This document shows, piece by piece, positions 1 through 11,702 of a stretch of 64,000 bases of DNA; the stretch's first letter is position 1, and the number at the start of each line of letters is the position of its first letter. The translations under genes and the position numbers were made by a program. The DNA lies in assembly GCF_029784165.1 (NCBI RefSeq), contig NC_073696.1, positions 150,880,812 to 150,944,811 on the forward strand, read 5' to 3'. The notes under the pieces are model-generated. The model made no database searches. It saw only the letters and a program-made list of their open reading frames with translations, and had not been told where the DNA came from. This DNA is from Wyeomyia smithii. Its lineage: Eukaryota; Arthropoda; Insecta; Diptera; Culicidae.

Positions 1-974
1 ATTGAAAATTCTGAAGCTCTTCCGGTAAGTCATTGCTATCACTCATTTATTATAATTTTCTAACATTTTGAATGGTGAAATCATAATAAATTTATTTAAT
101 TATTATATATTTTTAGGTGGTGAGCGACTTTCAGAGAATTGCGTTGGAAAATATGCCTCCTGTTGTAGAACAGCACGAATATTCCACCGATTCGCAGTAC
201 TTATACGACATGGCACATGCAATTTCTAATGGCGTGGTTTCTGTGGATCTGGCTAACATAAAACCAGGGAAAATTGTACATTCTCGCTGGCTCACCAAGG
301 CCGCTAGATTATTACGATTATATGTGACAATGAAAAAACCACCTAAAAATTTAAGAATTCTGGTTGAATTTATAATTAAGGTTTATGTGCCAATGTATTT
401 TAATATCAAGTATTACAGCTCTGTCGTGTACGGTAGTGTATTATTTTTCAAGTACATTACTTGGGCACAATTTCTGGAGCCAAATTTACGCACTGTTGTC
501 AATCATGTAATTAAAAATAATCCATATTTTGCACATTCGGGAAATATCTTGCTAACAATGTTGTTTGATGATAGGAAAGAGGTGCGCGACTCTGCTATCA
601 AGAAAATTTTACGATATCGAGACAATGTTGAAGACCCATCGGAATTTAGAGAATATAAAAAACCAGATATAAACTTCCATTGCTTCGATTACACGAAAAT
701 GATCGATTTGACTGATAAAAATAACGTATTTGAACCACCATTCACGCGAATCATTCCGTATGAAACATTGATAGCATATTTAAATAAAGATGATTCACCA
801 TTTACTGATCCACATATTCCATTACATATACAAGGAACGGAACAACACGTTCAACTGCTAGCTAGCGTTTCCAAACGAGTAATATCGGAAAATGTAGAGG
901 CTGTTATGGAGGCGACATTAGAGAGCCGTGCGAAATTGCCCAGTGTTGAAACCAAAAAAGACTTCAAACAATAA
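1..974 (+). CDS. 3' end of a spliced gene, arthropod protein family of unknown function (partial)
   Basis: Two coding exons are visible. Bases 1-24 end at a GTAAGT donor, and 117-974 begin after a TTTTTAG acceptor; the 92-bp intron keeps phase 0. The terminal exon gives 285 residues ending in TAA at 972-974, and the start of the protein lies outside the window. Recognisable segments are YLYDMAHAI near residue 28, PGKIVHSRWLTKAARLLRLY near 50-68, and a C-terminal part with PPFTRIIPYE. From memory, the SRWLT-x-A-x-R-x-LRLY core marks a family of uncharacterised, often multi-copy proteins in aphids, mosquitoes and other arthropods. I suspect a transposase-like (RNase H-fold) ancestry, but the diagnostic N-terminal half is missing here. 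The frame is undamaged, unlike every other long frame in the window, so it may be an expressed gene. No signal peptide or clear membrane segment is seen. Confidence 0.75.
25..116 (+). other. Intron of the terminal gene
   Basis: The segment starts GTAAGT and ends in a T-rich tract followed by AG. It is 92 bp and AT-rich, typical of short dipteran introns. Removing it joins codon 8 of the upstream exon (CCG) directly to GTG at 117 without a frame change. Confidence 0.75.
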
Positions 975-1005
975 TTTTTTTAGTTTCTTTCCTATGTTCT
1001 GATCG

Positions 1006-1011
1006 AATAAA
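1006..1011 (+). promoter_or_regulatory. Polyadenylation signal AATAAA
   Basis: AATAAA lies 32 bp after the TAA stop of the gene ending at 974, with an A-rich stretch downstream near 1021-1050. The short 3' UTR is consistent with a complete terminal exon. Confidence 0.6.
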
Positions 1012-1050
1012 TATTTAAAGAGAAAACAAAAATCCAAAAACAAAAAAAAA

Positions 1051-2869
<1,819 letters not shown>

Positions 2870-3241
2870 ATCTGTTAAAGCACTCTGAAGCTTTACTTTG
2901 TTTGTTTTATTTTTCCTTTAATTTTAAACCAACCGTTCTCTTAAAAACGCTATATTTTCATAGCATTTCAACTGTTTATTGAAATATATCGCGAAAGCGC
3001 TGCTAACAATGCGATTTCAATTTAGTGAGATTGGCTATCTCTTCACGAAAGCACTATCTGTTAAAGCACTCTGAAGCTTTACTTTGTTTGTTTTATTTTT
3101 CCTTTAATTTTAAACCAACCATTCTCTTAAAAACGTTATATTTTCATAGCATTTCCACTGTATATTGAAATATATCACGAAAGCGCTGCTAACAATGCGA
3201 TTTCAATTTAGTGAGATTGGCTATCTCTTCACGAAAGCACT
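2870..3241. repeat. Tandem duplication, two copies of a 186-bp unit
   Basis: The unit beginning 'atctgttaaagcactctgaa' occurs at about 2870-3055 and again at 3056-3241 with only a few substitutions (for example ACCGTTCTC against ACCATTCTC). The boundary phrase 'atctgt' also follows the second copy, as expected for a simple tandem duplication. No coding frame is present. Confidence 0.92.
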
Positions 3242-3744
3242 ATCTGTCATTTTTTTGATAAAGTTGTTCAAAAGAATGAAAGGCATTATTTCATACTTAT
3301 CAAAACTTGAATCAAAGTTTAAGGTATATTGAAGAAAGTTATCGGTGCTATGTCATAAATCTCTTTGTAGAAACTTTAGTCATATTCGTCATTGTATTGG
3401 ACATCTTAGACCGTTTTCTTTAAACTAAACGTGTTTGGATTCCTCGTCGAAAGCTATGACAACCAAACATTCACAAATATAAATTTTCATATATTTTAAT
3501 TTATCACTCTCTCGTAAACTGTTTAAAAATTCGCAGGAAAAAGTGCTTCCTAGATAAGGATGACACTGAGTTATATTTTCCCTATTTGAAGCATAGTGGA
3601 TTATTTATAGTCAAGTTTTAACAAATTTTGCTTTAATTTGCGAATCTTACGTCGTTTTTGAGAGGTTTTATTCTACATTAAAATAAGCTTCATCATTTTT
3701 ATCCTGTTCCAATGAATTAAACGTGAAATCCTTCATTGGGTATA
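3242..3744. other. No gene recognised
   Basis: AT-rich DNA with short frames only, lying between the tandem duplication and the left arm of the long inverted-repeat element. Confidence 0.4.
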
Positions 3745-4440
3745 TCAAGCACAAGAGCAAAATCGCGCCAAATGACCTATGGTCGAATATCGACCATTTT
3801 TGATTTGAATGAAACTTTGCACACGTATTCGGGCTAGCAAACTGAGCATTTTTCACAGATGGAGAGATTTTTTACACCAATGAGTTACATTCTAAAAGGG
3901 CGTATGCCTTTTGACATAGGTTTTATTCGAAGCATTGTAGCCCAGAAACCGTTGGTTGTATAGAAAAACTGTCTGAGAATGAGTTGTAGGGAATTAAAAG
4001 TGCACCATAAAAATAATATACACTGTACAAAAAATTTTTTTTGACCAAAAAAATTAAAAATAAACATTAAATTTCAATTGAAAAAAAAAGAGTTGATTTT
4101 TTTTATTGTTTTTTATGGAGAAATGGAAAATAATTTTTTTATGGTAGATGATTTTTTTTTATAAAAATTCTAATTTAAACATTTTTCAAAATATTTGTAT
4201 TCTGTTGATTTTGAAAGATGCAGAGAGTCATTTTGAATCAAAAAGCTCTTAATAGTAAACATTCTAAAGGCATCGGTTTTCGAGTTGTTTTACATTTGAG
4301 CAGGAAAAATTATTAATATTTCGGAAAATACACGTTTCTCTTAATTTGTCCATGGTTCTTCAGCAAAAACCATACGTTCATTGAAATGCTTGATCAAAAA
4401 TATACAATTCATTCTTTGACAACAAAACGATTGGATAAAT
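3745..4440 (+). mobile_element. Left long inverted arm of an unnamed TIR-type DNA element
   Basis: This segment matches, in inverted orientation, the DNA at 6828-7340 and its continuation at 18310-18540. The match includes the region coding MQRVILNQKAL in the reverse arm and the 'cattctcagacagttttt' region. Arms of roughly 700 bp with about 80-85% identity by eye flank an interior containing remnants of one protein gene. The layout is that of a DNA transposon with very long terminal inverted repeats or a foldback element. The outer ends are hard to define: similarity fades near 3745, and I could not identify a target-site duplication. No superfamily is assigned. Confidence 0.75.
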
Positions 4441-4722
4441 AACTCAAGCGCTAAACCTTAGGCTACCTACACGTTCCCCCTTGCCGAATGTTTTGAAAAT
4501 ATGTTTGTCGTGCAACACTACCTACTTGTTTACTAATAATAACTGTTTGTAAATTACGTAACCAATAACTACTGGGTTACCTATAATATCTGTTTTCGTA
4601 TATAAATACGATTGCACTACTCCAGATGTGTTAGTAACAGTTTGCATTTTGTGAAGATGAATAAAGTGAAAATGGAATACACCAAGCCCAAATGCTGTAA
4701 ACTCTTTCCTGATCATCGGTGA
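4441..4722. other. Interior of the long-armed element, no clear gene
   Basis: The sequence lies between the left arm and the first coding remnant. No convincing coding frame is seen on either strand. Confidence 0.35.
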
Positions 4723-5047
4723 TCATCAAGCTTACGCGAATTAAACGAAAACGTTATTGCAAAATTAAAAATATTGAACAGTCAAGCTCATTTTAATACG
4801 TCTTTATCAATTTGTGATTCGTGTAGTTATTGGAATGATAGTCAAGCCACCATTCATCCCTTCGTTGTTTACTATTCAGAATCTGGAACACTTAAGAATA
4901 TCAGCTTCATCATAATATCGGAAGCACTCCATCATGATACTGTTGCGGTTCAGATGTTCATTGCCAAATTAATGAGTTTTTTGAAAACAACAATGGAGTT
5001 GAAAAAAATAACAGGAGGGTTGTGTGCAAAGCCACGACCGCAAGGTT
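4723..5047 (+). pseudogene. N-side remnant of the long-armed element's protein gene
   Basis: An open stretch carries YWNDSQATIHPFVVYY and IIISEALHHDTVAVQMF. I recall similar wording in widespread arthropod and cnidarian uncharacterised proteins, where it precedes a block of the type DGAASQYKN...HGKGPCD. That downstream block is found in this window at 6265-6420, about 1.2 kb away, so the gene appears split by the insert at 5045-6256. Conserved acidic and His residues and association with long inverted arms make a DDE-type transposase plausible, but that is inference. There is no ATG start in the open stretch, so an upstream exon or lost start is likely. Confidence 0.6.
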
Positions 5048-6256
5048 GAAGTAGAATACTTTTACAGGAAAGATAACCCGGCTGCTTGCGTGTCAGTCAT
5101 TTTTTCTAGTAAATAAACGTTGACTAATCAGATCAATCGAATTTTGCGCTTCAACAAGGATTGACCATTTTCAATAATATAGTAAGTTGCTTGTCATGAT
5201 TGGGGCTTGACAATTTTAAAATTTTGAGATGAAATTTTTTCGGATGTCGTGCTCATGACTGAAGGAAAAGATAATTCAGTACGTTTTGAGATACGGAGAT
5301 GAAGTAAAATTTATAACTTTTACAAATTTAAAAACGTGAATTAACTTATTAGAAAATATTAACTCTTCAATCAAGTTTTTATTTCATTCTGAGAAGGACA
5401 ATTTGTTGTTCATTTTAATATCGGATAAGATGCCGATCACATCTTTGCGTTATCAATGACAGTGCGAATAAAGTATTCCTTGTGATAAAATAAACAGTGA
5501 AAAGCTCACTCAAAACTAGACGGCTCACGTGTTGTCAAAATGAGTTAACTTTTCATTGAATGCATTTACTAGTACCCGCTATCGCACAGAGACTGTATTT
5601 CACTAAAATGCCTCACTGCATCAGCTGCTATCGATGCTGATACCCGCTGCAACTGCTACGCTATCCGTAGCCATGCTACAGTTGTGGCCGCTATACGCTG
5701 CCATTGGTATCCACTATCCCTACTTCAGCTGCTATCGTTGCTGGAATCCACTGCAACTAGTGCACTATCCTTTGCTACGCTACAGCTGTGGCCTCTTTCC
5801 GCCATCGCTGGTATCCATTGCACTGCTAGTGCTGCTGCTAAGGGAGGACGACTGCTGTTGTCGCTGTCTAGAACTATAATGAGTCGCTTCGTCTGAAACA
5901 GGCTCTTATATAGCCTAAATAGCATGTTTTAAATGGCAAGGTACATGATTCTGTCGACCGTGCTTGGGAAGCAAGCATATAACGACCAATCAGAGGTCGA
6001 ATTTTTCGTTTTGACAAGGCTTGACTATTTTCAATAGTACAATAGTGTGAATAATAAAATTACAATTATCTTATTTTGGGAAGAATCTTAGAAGATTTTC
6101 CAATCTATTGCTGCAAGAACGAAGGAAATCCATCGAATACTAACCGATTTATTAGCATTTGAAATTGGACATATTTTTCACTTTTTTCGGTTTTAGATTT
6201 TCATTTCACATCCCTATGTAGCCGAACTTCCTAAGAGAAGTATTCTACTTCAAAAG
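5045..6256. mobile_element. TIR-flanked insert splitting the gene of the long-armed element
   Basis: The left edge reads 'ttgaagtagaatactttta' (from about 5046). The right edge (6238-6254) reads as its reverse complement, with TTGAAGTAGAATACTT shared. The insert separates two halves of what appears to be one protein. No perfect target duplication was found, and no transposase is encoded, so it is a non-autonomous element. Inside are a 104-bp tandem repeat (5621-5828) and two direct-repeat blocks related to each other (about 5124-5185 and 5979-6046, both with 'gac(c/t)attttcaata'). Confidence 0.6.
5621..5828. repeat. Two tandem copies of a 104-bp GC-rich unit
   Basis: Units starting 'tcagctgctatcg' occur at 5621 and 5725. 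Each continues with GCTG, ATCC and CACTGCAACT-like wording and a block similar to 'ctacagttgtggcc'. The open frames seen here on both strands are a by-product of the GC-rich repeats and match nothing I recognise. Confidence 0.75.
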
Positions 6257-6264
6257 CGATATTA

Positions 6265-6717
6265 ATGTCTGAAGGAGCTGCCTCACAATATAAAAATAGA
6301 AAAAACTTTGCAAGTCTTTGCAAGTTCAAAACAAAATATAACGTCGATGCAGAGTGGCATTTTTTTGCGACTTCTCATGGTAAAGGCCCATGCGATGCAA
6401 TTGGTGGCATATTGAAACGAATGGCAGGAAATGCAAGTTTAGCTGAAGAACATGAACATCCCATTACAAGCGCAAAAGAATTGTATGATTGGTCTAATCA
6501 GAAAAGTAATAAAAATTCATCAATAATGTCAGTTAGTTGGGTATCATATGAAGAATATGAACAAGGAGTAACAGAATGGAGCAATATTTTCCGATTTCAG
6601 AAAATTCCGATTTTGTTCCGATTTCAGAAAAAAAGATACAAACGAAGCTGTTTTCAAAATATGACGAATCATTTACTTATGATGTATATAAAATATAAGG
6701 TGAAACTAGTTCTGTAA
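6265..6717 (+). pseudogene. C-side remnant of the long-armed element's protein, HGKGPCD family
   Basis: The frame contains EGAASQYKNRKNF near residues 3-15, EWHFFATSHGKGPCDAIGG near 30-49 and LKRMAGNASL. I recognise this block from uncharacterised proteins found in many copies in arthropods and Hydra, whose usual form has an aspartate (SDGAASQYKN). Here that position is glutamate (SEG). The spacing of SDG and HGKGPCD suggests an RNase H-like transposase core, but this is my inference. The ATG at 6265 is not the true start: the expected upstream wording lies before the insert at 5045. After residue ~100 the frame becomes low-complexity and repeats FRFQK, suggesting decay. Confidence 0.65.
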
Positions 6718-6827
6718 AGTATCTATGTCATAAAAAATATGTTCCTAAGATAATAAAATTTGAAAATAAATATTTGATTCTTATATATATTTATATCACT
6801 TAGAACATTTAACTCTTTTCTTGAGAA

Positions 6828-7340
6828 CCGTTCGCCCAATCGTTTTGTTGTCAAAGAATGAATTGTATAGTTTTGATCAAGCATTCCAATGAACTTATGG
6901 TTTTTGCTGGAGAACCAAGGACAAATTAAGAAAAATGTGTATTTTCCTAAATAATTATAATTTTTCGAGCTTAAATTAGAAATAACTCGAAAACCAATGC
7001 CTTTAGAATGTTTACTACCAAGAGCTTTTTGATTCAAAATGACTCTCTGCATCTTTTAAAGTCATCAGGATACAAATATTTTGAAAAATGTTTGAATTAG
7101 AGTTTTCATAAAAAAAATCTACCATAAAAAAATTATTTTTCATTTCTCCATCCTGGACTGTTTTTTAAAAGTTGCGTATTAACGTCAAGTTTCTTTAAAA
7201 ACAAACAAAAAAAAACTCAACTCTTTTTTTTAAATTGAAATTTAATGGTTATTTTTAATTTCTTTTGGTCAAAAAAAATTTTTTTTGTACGGTGGATATT
7301 TTTTTATGATGCATTTTCGATTCGCTACAAATCATTCTCA
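6828..7340 (-). mobile_element. Right long inverted arm, inner part
   Basis: This is the reverse complement of the left arm's inner part (about 3965-4440). The reading MQRVILNQKAL...FRVI on the minus strand corresponds to 'gatgcagagagtcattttgaatc' at 4218. It is interrupted at 7340/7341 by an I-clade retrotransposon and resumes after 18309. Confidence 0.8.
7331..7340. repeat. Target-site duplication (left) of the I-clade element
   Basis: ATCATTCTCA here is repeated exactly at 18300-18309, directly after the element's A-tail. The uninterrupted left arm of the host element carries the corresponding sequence once ('ctcattctcagacag' in reverse), confirming a single insertion event. Confidence 0.85.
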
Positions 7341-7787
7341 TCATTCTGTGCCGAACACGCATCAGTATAGGACGTGTTTGGTGATCGCTCCGATAGAATA
7401 TAAAACAAAAGACGCGCGAGCAAGTGTTGGCATTGTTTGCCTGGTCGAGTGAAGGTTCAAGGTCGCCCGCCTTTGTGCAACTGTTTCGCATCGTGGCTGT
7501 TTGCTGGTGCGTAAGCCGATTTGGCTGCTAAGTGATTTGTGCTACAGCAGTGGACGAGAATCTCAACACAAAAGAGGAAAAAGAAGAAGCCAACAGTTGA
7601 CAGCGAGTTGTGTCGCTGTGCTGAGTGATCACACACCCGGCTCGCTGCTGGTGGCTGTTTGGAGCTGCTGTATTGGTGCTGCTGGCTGTAACGGCTGCAG
7701 CTTCGACCGTTCGGACAACCAACCCTGCTGAAAGGAGAAGTAAAGAGGTACGTGTTCTGTCGGCGCTAGTGCGCTAGATTTAGCGCG
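7341..7787 (+). promoter_or_regulatory. 5' leader of the I-clade element
   Basis: About 450 bp separate the insertion point from the ATG of ORF1. Elements of this type carry an internal RNA polymerase II promoter at the very 5' end; the start TCATTC resembles an initiator but this was not tested. Small frames at 7501-7731 and its antisense are not supported as genes. Confidence 0.45.
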
Positions 7788-8687
7788 ATGGATGTAGATC
7801 CCTCGCCTCCCGTGCCACCATCCCCGAGCCCCTCAGACCCTGTCCCTACTGCCAACCCTTCCTCTGTTAATTCTCCAGTCCCCCCTCATCTCAGGCTTTA
7901 CCCGGACGGATCTCAGGGCAGCTTTACTGTTTTCTTTCGGCCAAAAGCAGGACCGAAATCGAAACCGTTAAACATCCTGCAGATTTCGAAAGACCTGACG
8001 GAGGGGTACAAGGCCGTGACCGAAATCTCCAAGGTCAGACCCAACAAGCTCCGTGTCGTGGTCAGCGACCTGGAACAGGCCAACGCTATTGCTCGCTCCG
8101 AGCTTTTCACACGCGAGTATCGCGTTTATATACCCGCACGAGACGTGAAGATCGACGGTGTCATAACCGATTCGAGTCTGTCGGTCGAGTGTATCTTGGC
8201 AAGCGGTTTTGGCTGCTTCAAAAATGCTTTGTGTCACGACGTAAAAGTAAAGATCATAGATTGCAAGCAATTGCGGTCTATGTCTCTTGTCAACGGCACA
8301 AAAGTGTACACTCCGTCAGACTCGTTTCGTGTTACGTTTGCCGGATCTGCTCTCCCTAGCCACGTCTCGATCGATCGGGTTCGTCTGCCTGTGCGATTGT
8401 ATGTACCCCGGTTTATGAATTGCACCAATTGCAAGCAGCTAGGCCACACAGCCGCCTACTGCTGTAATAAGGCACGATGTAGCAAGTGTGGAGAAACTCA
8501 TGCGGACGATTCTTGCAGTGTTAATGCTGAAAAATGTATTCACTGCGGGGAAAATCAGCATGAGCTCTCCACATGCCCGGTGTACATGCAGCGCAGAGAT
8601 AAAATCAAGCGGTCACTTAAGGAGCGTTTAAAGCGATCTTACGCTGAGATGCTGAAGAAGACCGTGACCACTTCTACCATAACATCG
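7788..8687 (+). pseudogene. ORF1 (gag-like, zinc-knuckle) of the I-clade element, 5' part
   Basis: Exactly 300 codons run from ATG at 7788 to the insertion site. The N-terminus is Pro/Ser-rich (residues 1-34). Residues about 44-200 form the probable RNA-binding region. Three CCHC knuckles follow: C212-C215-H220-C225, C231-C234-H238-C243 and C250-C253-H258-C263. Such proteins coat element RNA and form the ribonucleoprotein. The frame then runs a few codons into the R1-clade insert and stops at 8715. It continues in frame at 13864 after the insert and its duplicated target are skipped. This half is otherwise undamaged. Confidence 0.85.
8674..8687. repeat. Target-site duplication of the R1-clade insert (one side)
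   Basis: CTACCATAACATCG occurs here and again at 13850-13863. The 14-bp length is typical for R1-clade elements. The codons T-I-T-S are encoded in both copies, so excising one copy plus the insert restores ORF1 frame. Confidence 0.85.
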
Positions 8688-8836
8688 CTTTTACCCATGC
8701 TGAGCAACCTAAGCTGAACAGCTAAAGCCCTTTGTCTCCCCGGGACCGCCGTTAGGCATTACTTCAGGGAGAGGGCCCGTCGTGCTTTTCGCACTTACCT
8801 CTATGGGTAGCAGAGCAGCCTATACAGGCCAGTTAG
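8688..8836 (-). other. 3' UTR of R1-clade copy 1
   Basis: About 150 bp follow the ORF2 stop on the minus strand. The segment around 8735-8780 (reverse of 'taacggcggtcccggggag') matches 38725-38752 in the plus-strand copy, so the 3' UTR is conserved, as expected for the RT recognition region. Confidence 0.7.
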
Positions 8837-11236
8837 TTAACCGTTAACTAACTGGGGCACGTCGATGGTTTCCCGTCGATTGGTGCCCTGCAAAATACTA
8901 ACGATCTGTGATGCTGCCGTGATGACCGCATCCCAGATTTCCCTATTTTCGCACATCCTACGCACTATATTCTCTGGCGTGGTGTCCATCCCACTTATTG
9001 CCAGCATTTCGTACCGTACCCGCTCGAAGCGCGGACATGTGAAGAACACATGCTCTGCGCTTTCTTCCGCACCCGTACAAGCGGGGCACATAGGGGACTC
9101 GGCGTACCCGAACCTATGCAGGTACTGCCTAAAGCAGCCATGGCCTGACAGGATCTGTGTCAGATGGAAGGTTACTTCCCCATGGTGCCTATTAATCCAG
9201 CCAGCTAACTCTGGAATGAGTCGGTGTGTCCATCTACCTTTTGTAGTGTTGGACCACTCCCGCTGCCACCTGGCCATTGAGGATGACCGTATGGTGTTGC
9301 GAATACCCCTCGTGTCGCGTTGGTCGAAGCATTCTACATCCTCTTTGACGATGATGCTGATGGGCATCATGCCAGCCAGGACGCAAACCGCCTCGTACGA
9401 CACTGTTCGGTATGCGCACGCGACCCTTAGGCACATTAGCCTGTACGTACTCTCGAGTTTGCCGCGATGGCACGAGGTACTCAATACCTTGGACCACACT
9501 GGTCCTCCATACCTGAGTATGGACGTGGTCACGCTAGCAAGGACTTTGCGCCTGCTGCTACGAACCGCTGAGCTGTTTGCCATCATGCGAGACAGCGCTG
9601 CCACAGCCATGGAAGCTTTCTTGCAGGTGTAATCGACGTGGCTCCCGAACATGAGCTTGTCGTCGATCATAACCCCCAGAAGCTTCAACGAGCGTTTTGA
9701 GGCGATAGTGCATGTACCGGCACTGATCGATGCCTCCTGCTCAGACTTTCTGTTATTTACAACAATAACTTCAGTCTTATGGTGCGCTAGCTCCAGTTTC
9801 CTGGAGTGCATCCAGTCTTCCACTACGCGTATTGATAGCGCGGCCTTTAACTCTACCTCTCTAATAGACTCGCCATAGACCTCAAGAGTTATGTCATCGG
9901 CGAAGCCCACGATCACCACCCCTGGAGGGAGTGTTAGTTTTAACACGCCGTCATACATAGCGTTCCACAGTACCGGACCCAGGATGGAACCTTGCGGTAC
10001 ACCTGCGGTAACCGGAACGCTTTTCTGACCCTCGTTTGTGTTATACACTAGCACTCGATTCTGAAAGTAGTTGCCTAGAATTTCGTACAGCGACGTCGGC
10101 ACTCTGAGACTCTGTAGCGCTAAGGCTATGGAGTCCCAGCTGGCACTGTTAAACGCGTTCTTCACGTCAAGCGTGACGATCGCGCAGTAACGAATGCCCC
10201 TCCTCTTGCGTTGGATTGCAACCTCAGCCGTTCTGGTGACGGAGAGAATTGCATCCACCGTGGACCTACCTTTTCGAAAACCGAACTGGTTGCTTGATAG
10301 ACCGTTTTCACTTTCTGTATATTTCACCAGTCTATTGAGGATTACCCTCTCAAGCACCTTGCCCGCCGTGTCCAGCAGGCAGATTGGTCTGTATGCCGAT
10401 GGGTCACCTGGTGGTTTCCCAACCTTCGGCAACAGCACCAGCCTCTGGCGCTTCCACACGTCCGGGAAGAGGCAGTCGTCAAGGCATTTCTGCATGACCG
10501 CCCTGAACAACCCGAGGGCTTCTTTGATGGCCGTCTTGATGGCCAAGTTCGGGATTCCGTCTGGTCCCGGAGCCTTGCCTACCTTCAGGGAGTTTGCGAT
10601 CTCGATCAATTCATCTTCCGTCACCCTTACCGCATCGTCAGCCTCTGCACGGCTGCCGTCACTCACGGTAGGTGGTGACTCGTCAGCCGGAGGCCAGGGA
10701 CTTGGTTCGTGGCTTGGGAAGAGGCCCTGAATGATCGTTTCTAGCATCGCTGGTGATTGTTCGGCCGGGGCTAGCGCACCTCTAGTCTTGGTCATAACGA
10801 TCCTGTAGGCGTCACCCCACGGGTTCGAATTGGCACTGGCGCAGAGTCGTTCGAAACAGGCTCGTTTGCTGGCTCTGATTGCGCTCTTAAGCGTTGCCTT
10901 AGCAGATCTGAATGCGACACCGCGTTCCGCTCTTTGCTCGTCGGAACGTGCGCGCTGCATCCTCCGTCTTGCACGGAGGCATGCATTGCGCAGGCCTGCT
11001 ATCGTATCGCTCCACCAGTATGTCGGTGGCCTACCCTCTCTAGGCGGACGAGACCTAGGCATCGTGGCGTCGCACGCCCATGACAGCATCGAATTTAGAT
11101 GGTCCACATCCGGGGGCAGTTCACCCCCTTCGTGCTTCCATCTAATTGCCTGCCCAAAAACATCTGCATCGAAATGCAGTGTTTTCCAGCCGTAGAAGGA
11201 TGGAATATTGGCCCTACTCGTTGCTTGCTTCCGCAC
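8837..11236 (-). pseudogene. R1-clade ORF2, reverse transcriptase part (copy 1)
   Basis: An open frame of 799 residues. It contains KAPGPDGIPN, YRPICLLDTAGK, FGFRKGRSTVDAI, a GVPQGSILGPVLWN block and the catalytic FADD box (VGFADDITLEVYG). The C-terminal HLTQILSGHGCF...CPAC...EHVFFTCPRF contains the CCHC-type finger of the clade. RT, thumb and C-terminal domains therefore look intact. The frame is separated from the endonuclease by a one-step frameshift near 11290-11295: the SDHQSIRYEV endonuclease end is encoded in this frame just upstream of 11236. The first ATG-like codon is internal, so this is the 3' part of ORF2, not a separate gene. Confidence 0.9.
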
Positions 11237-11700
11237 GCCTACCTCATAGCGGATCGATTGGTGATCGCTATTCGTGTAGCTGTCGTCTACCTCCAGTTCG
11301 TGATCAGTCCCGGGCTGCAGAACGTCACATCGATAATCGATTCGGCACCGTTTCTACTGTAGGTGCACTTTGTACCAACGTTAGCCAAGTCTAAGTTGAG
11401 CTTTGCCAAAGCTTCCAACAAGACCTGGCCCCTCTGGTTTGTACAGCGACTCCCCCACTCGACTCCATCCACTTTGGCAATAACGTACCCTTCTCTGGAG
11501 GTCGACACAATCTCCTGAACCGGGGACCTGCCTGTCGTGCAAATGGCCGTCTTCCCAGACTTGTCCGATACCCAGTTACCGTTTCCGGTTGGGATACGGT
11601 ATGGGTCCGAGACGATGGCCACGTCCGACAACGACTCAGCAGCCGCTTGGTGTAGCAGCTGCTGCGCCGCATAGCAGTGATTCAGGTTTAACTGTATCAC
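11237..11700 (-). pseudogene. R1-clade ORF2, endonuclease part with internal deletion (copy 1)
   Basis: The ATG at 11700 starts directly after the ORF1 stop (11703). The first residues, MIQLNLNHCYAAQQLL, are the usual endonuclease start with the catalytic Asn region. AKVDGV is joined directly to EWGSR near 11460. In R1-clade proteins about 60 residues, including the GDFNAW catalytic block, separate these motifs. The junction is in frame. The frame stops at 11287 (NWR-stop), and SDHQSIRYE follows in a shifted frame. The endonuclease cannot be functional. Confidence 0.82.
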
Positions 11701-11702
11701 CC

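Noticed and set aside
5634..5925. Cys/Leu-rich frames in the GC-rich tandem repeat
   Set aside because: Repeat translation in three frames, with no start context or conserved motif.
5045..6256. Interpretation of the insert as an intron
   Set aside because: Edges are inverted repeats rather than GT...AG splice sites at suitable positions, although a degenerate intron cannot be fully excluded.
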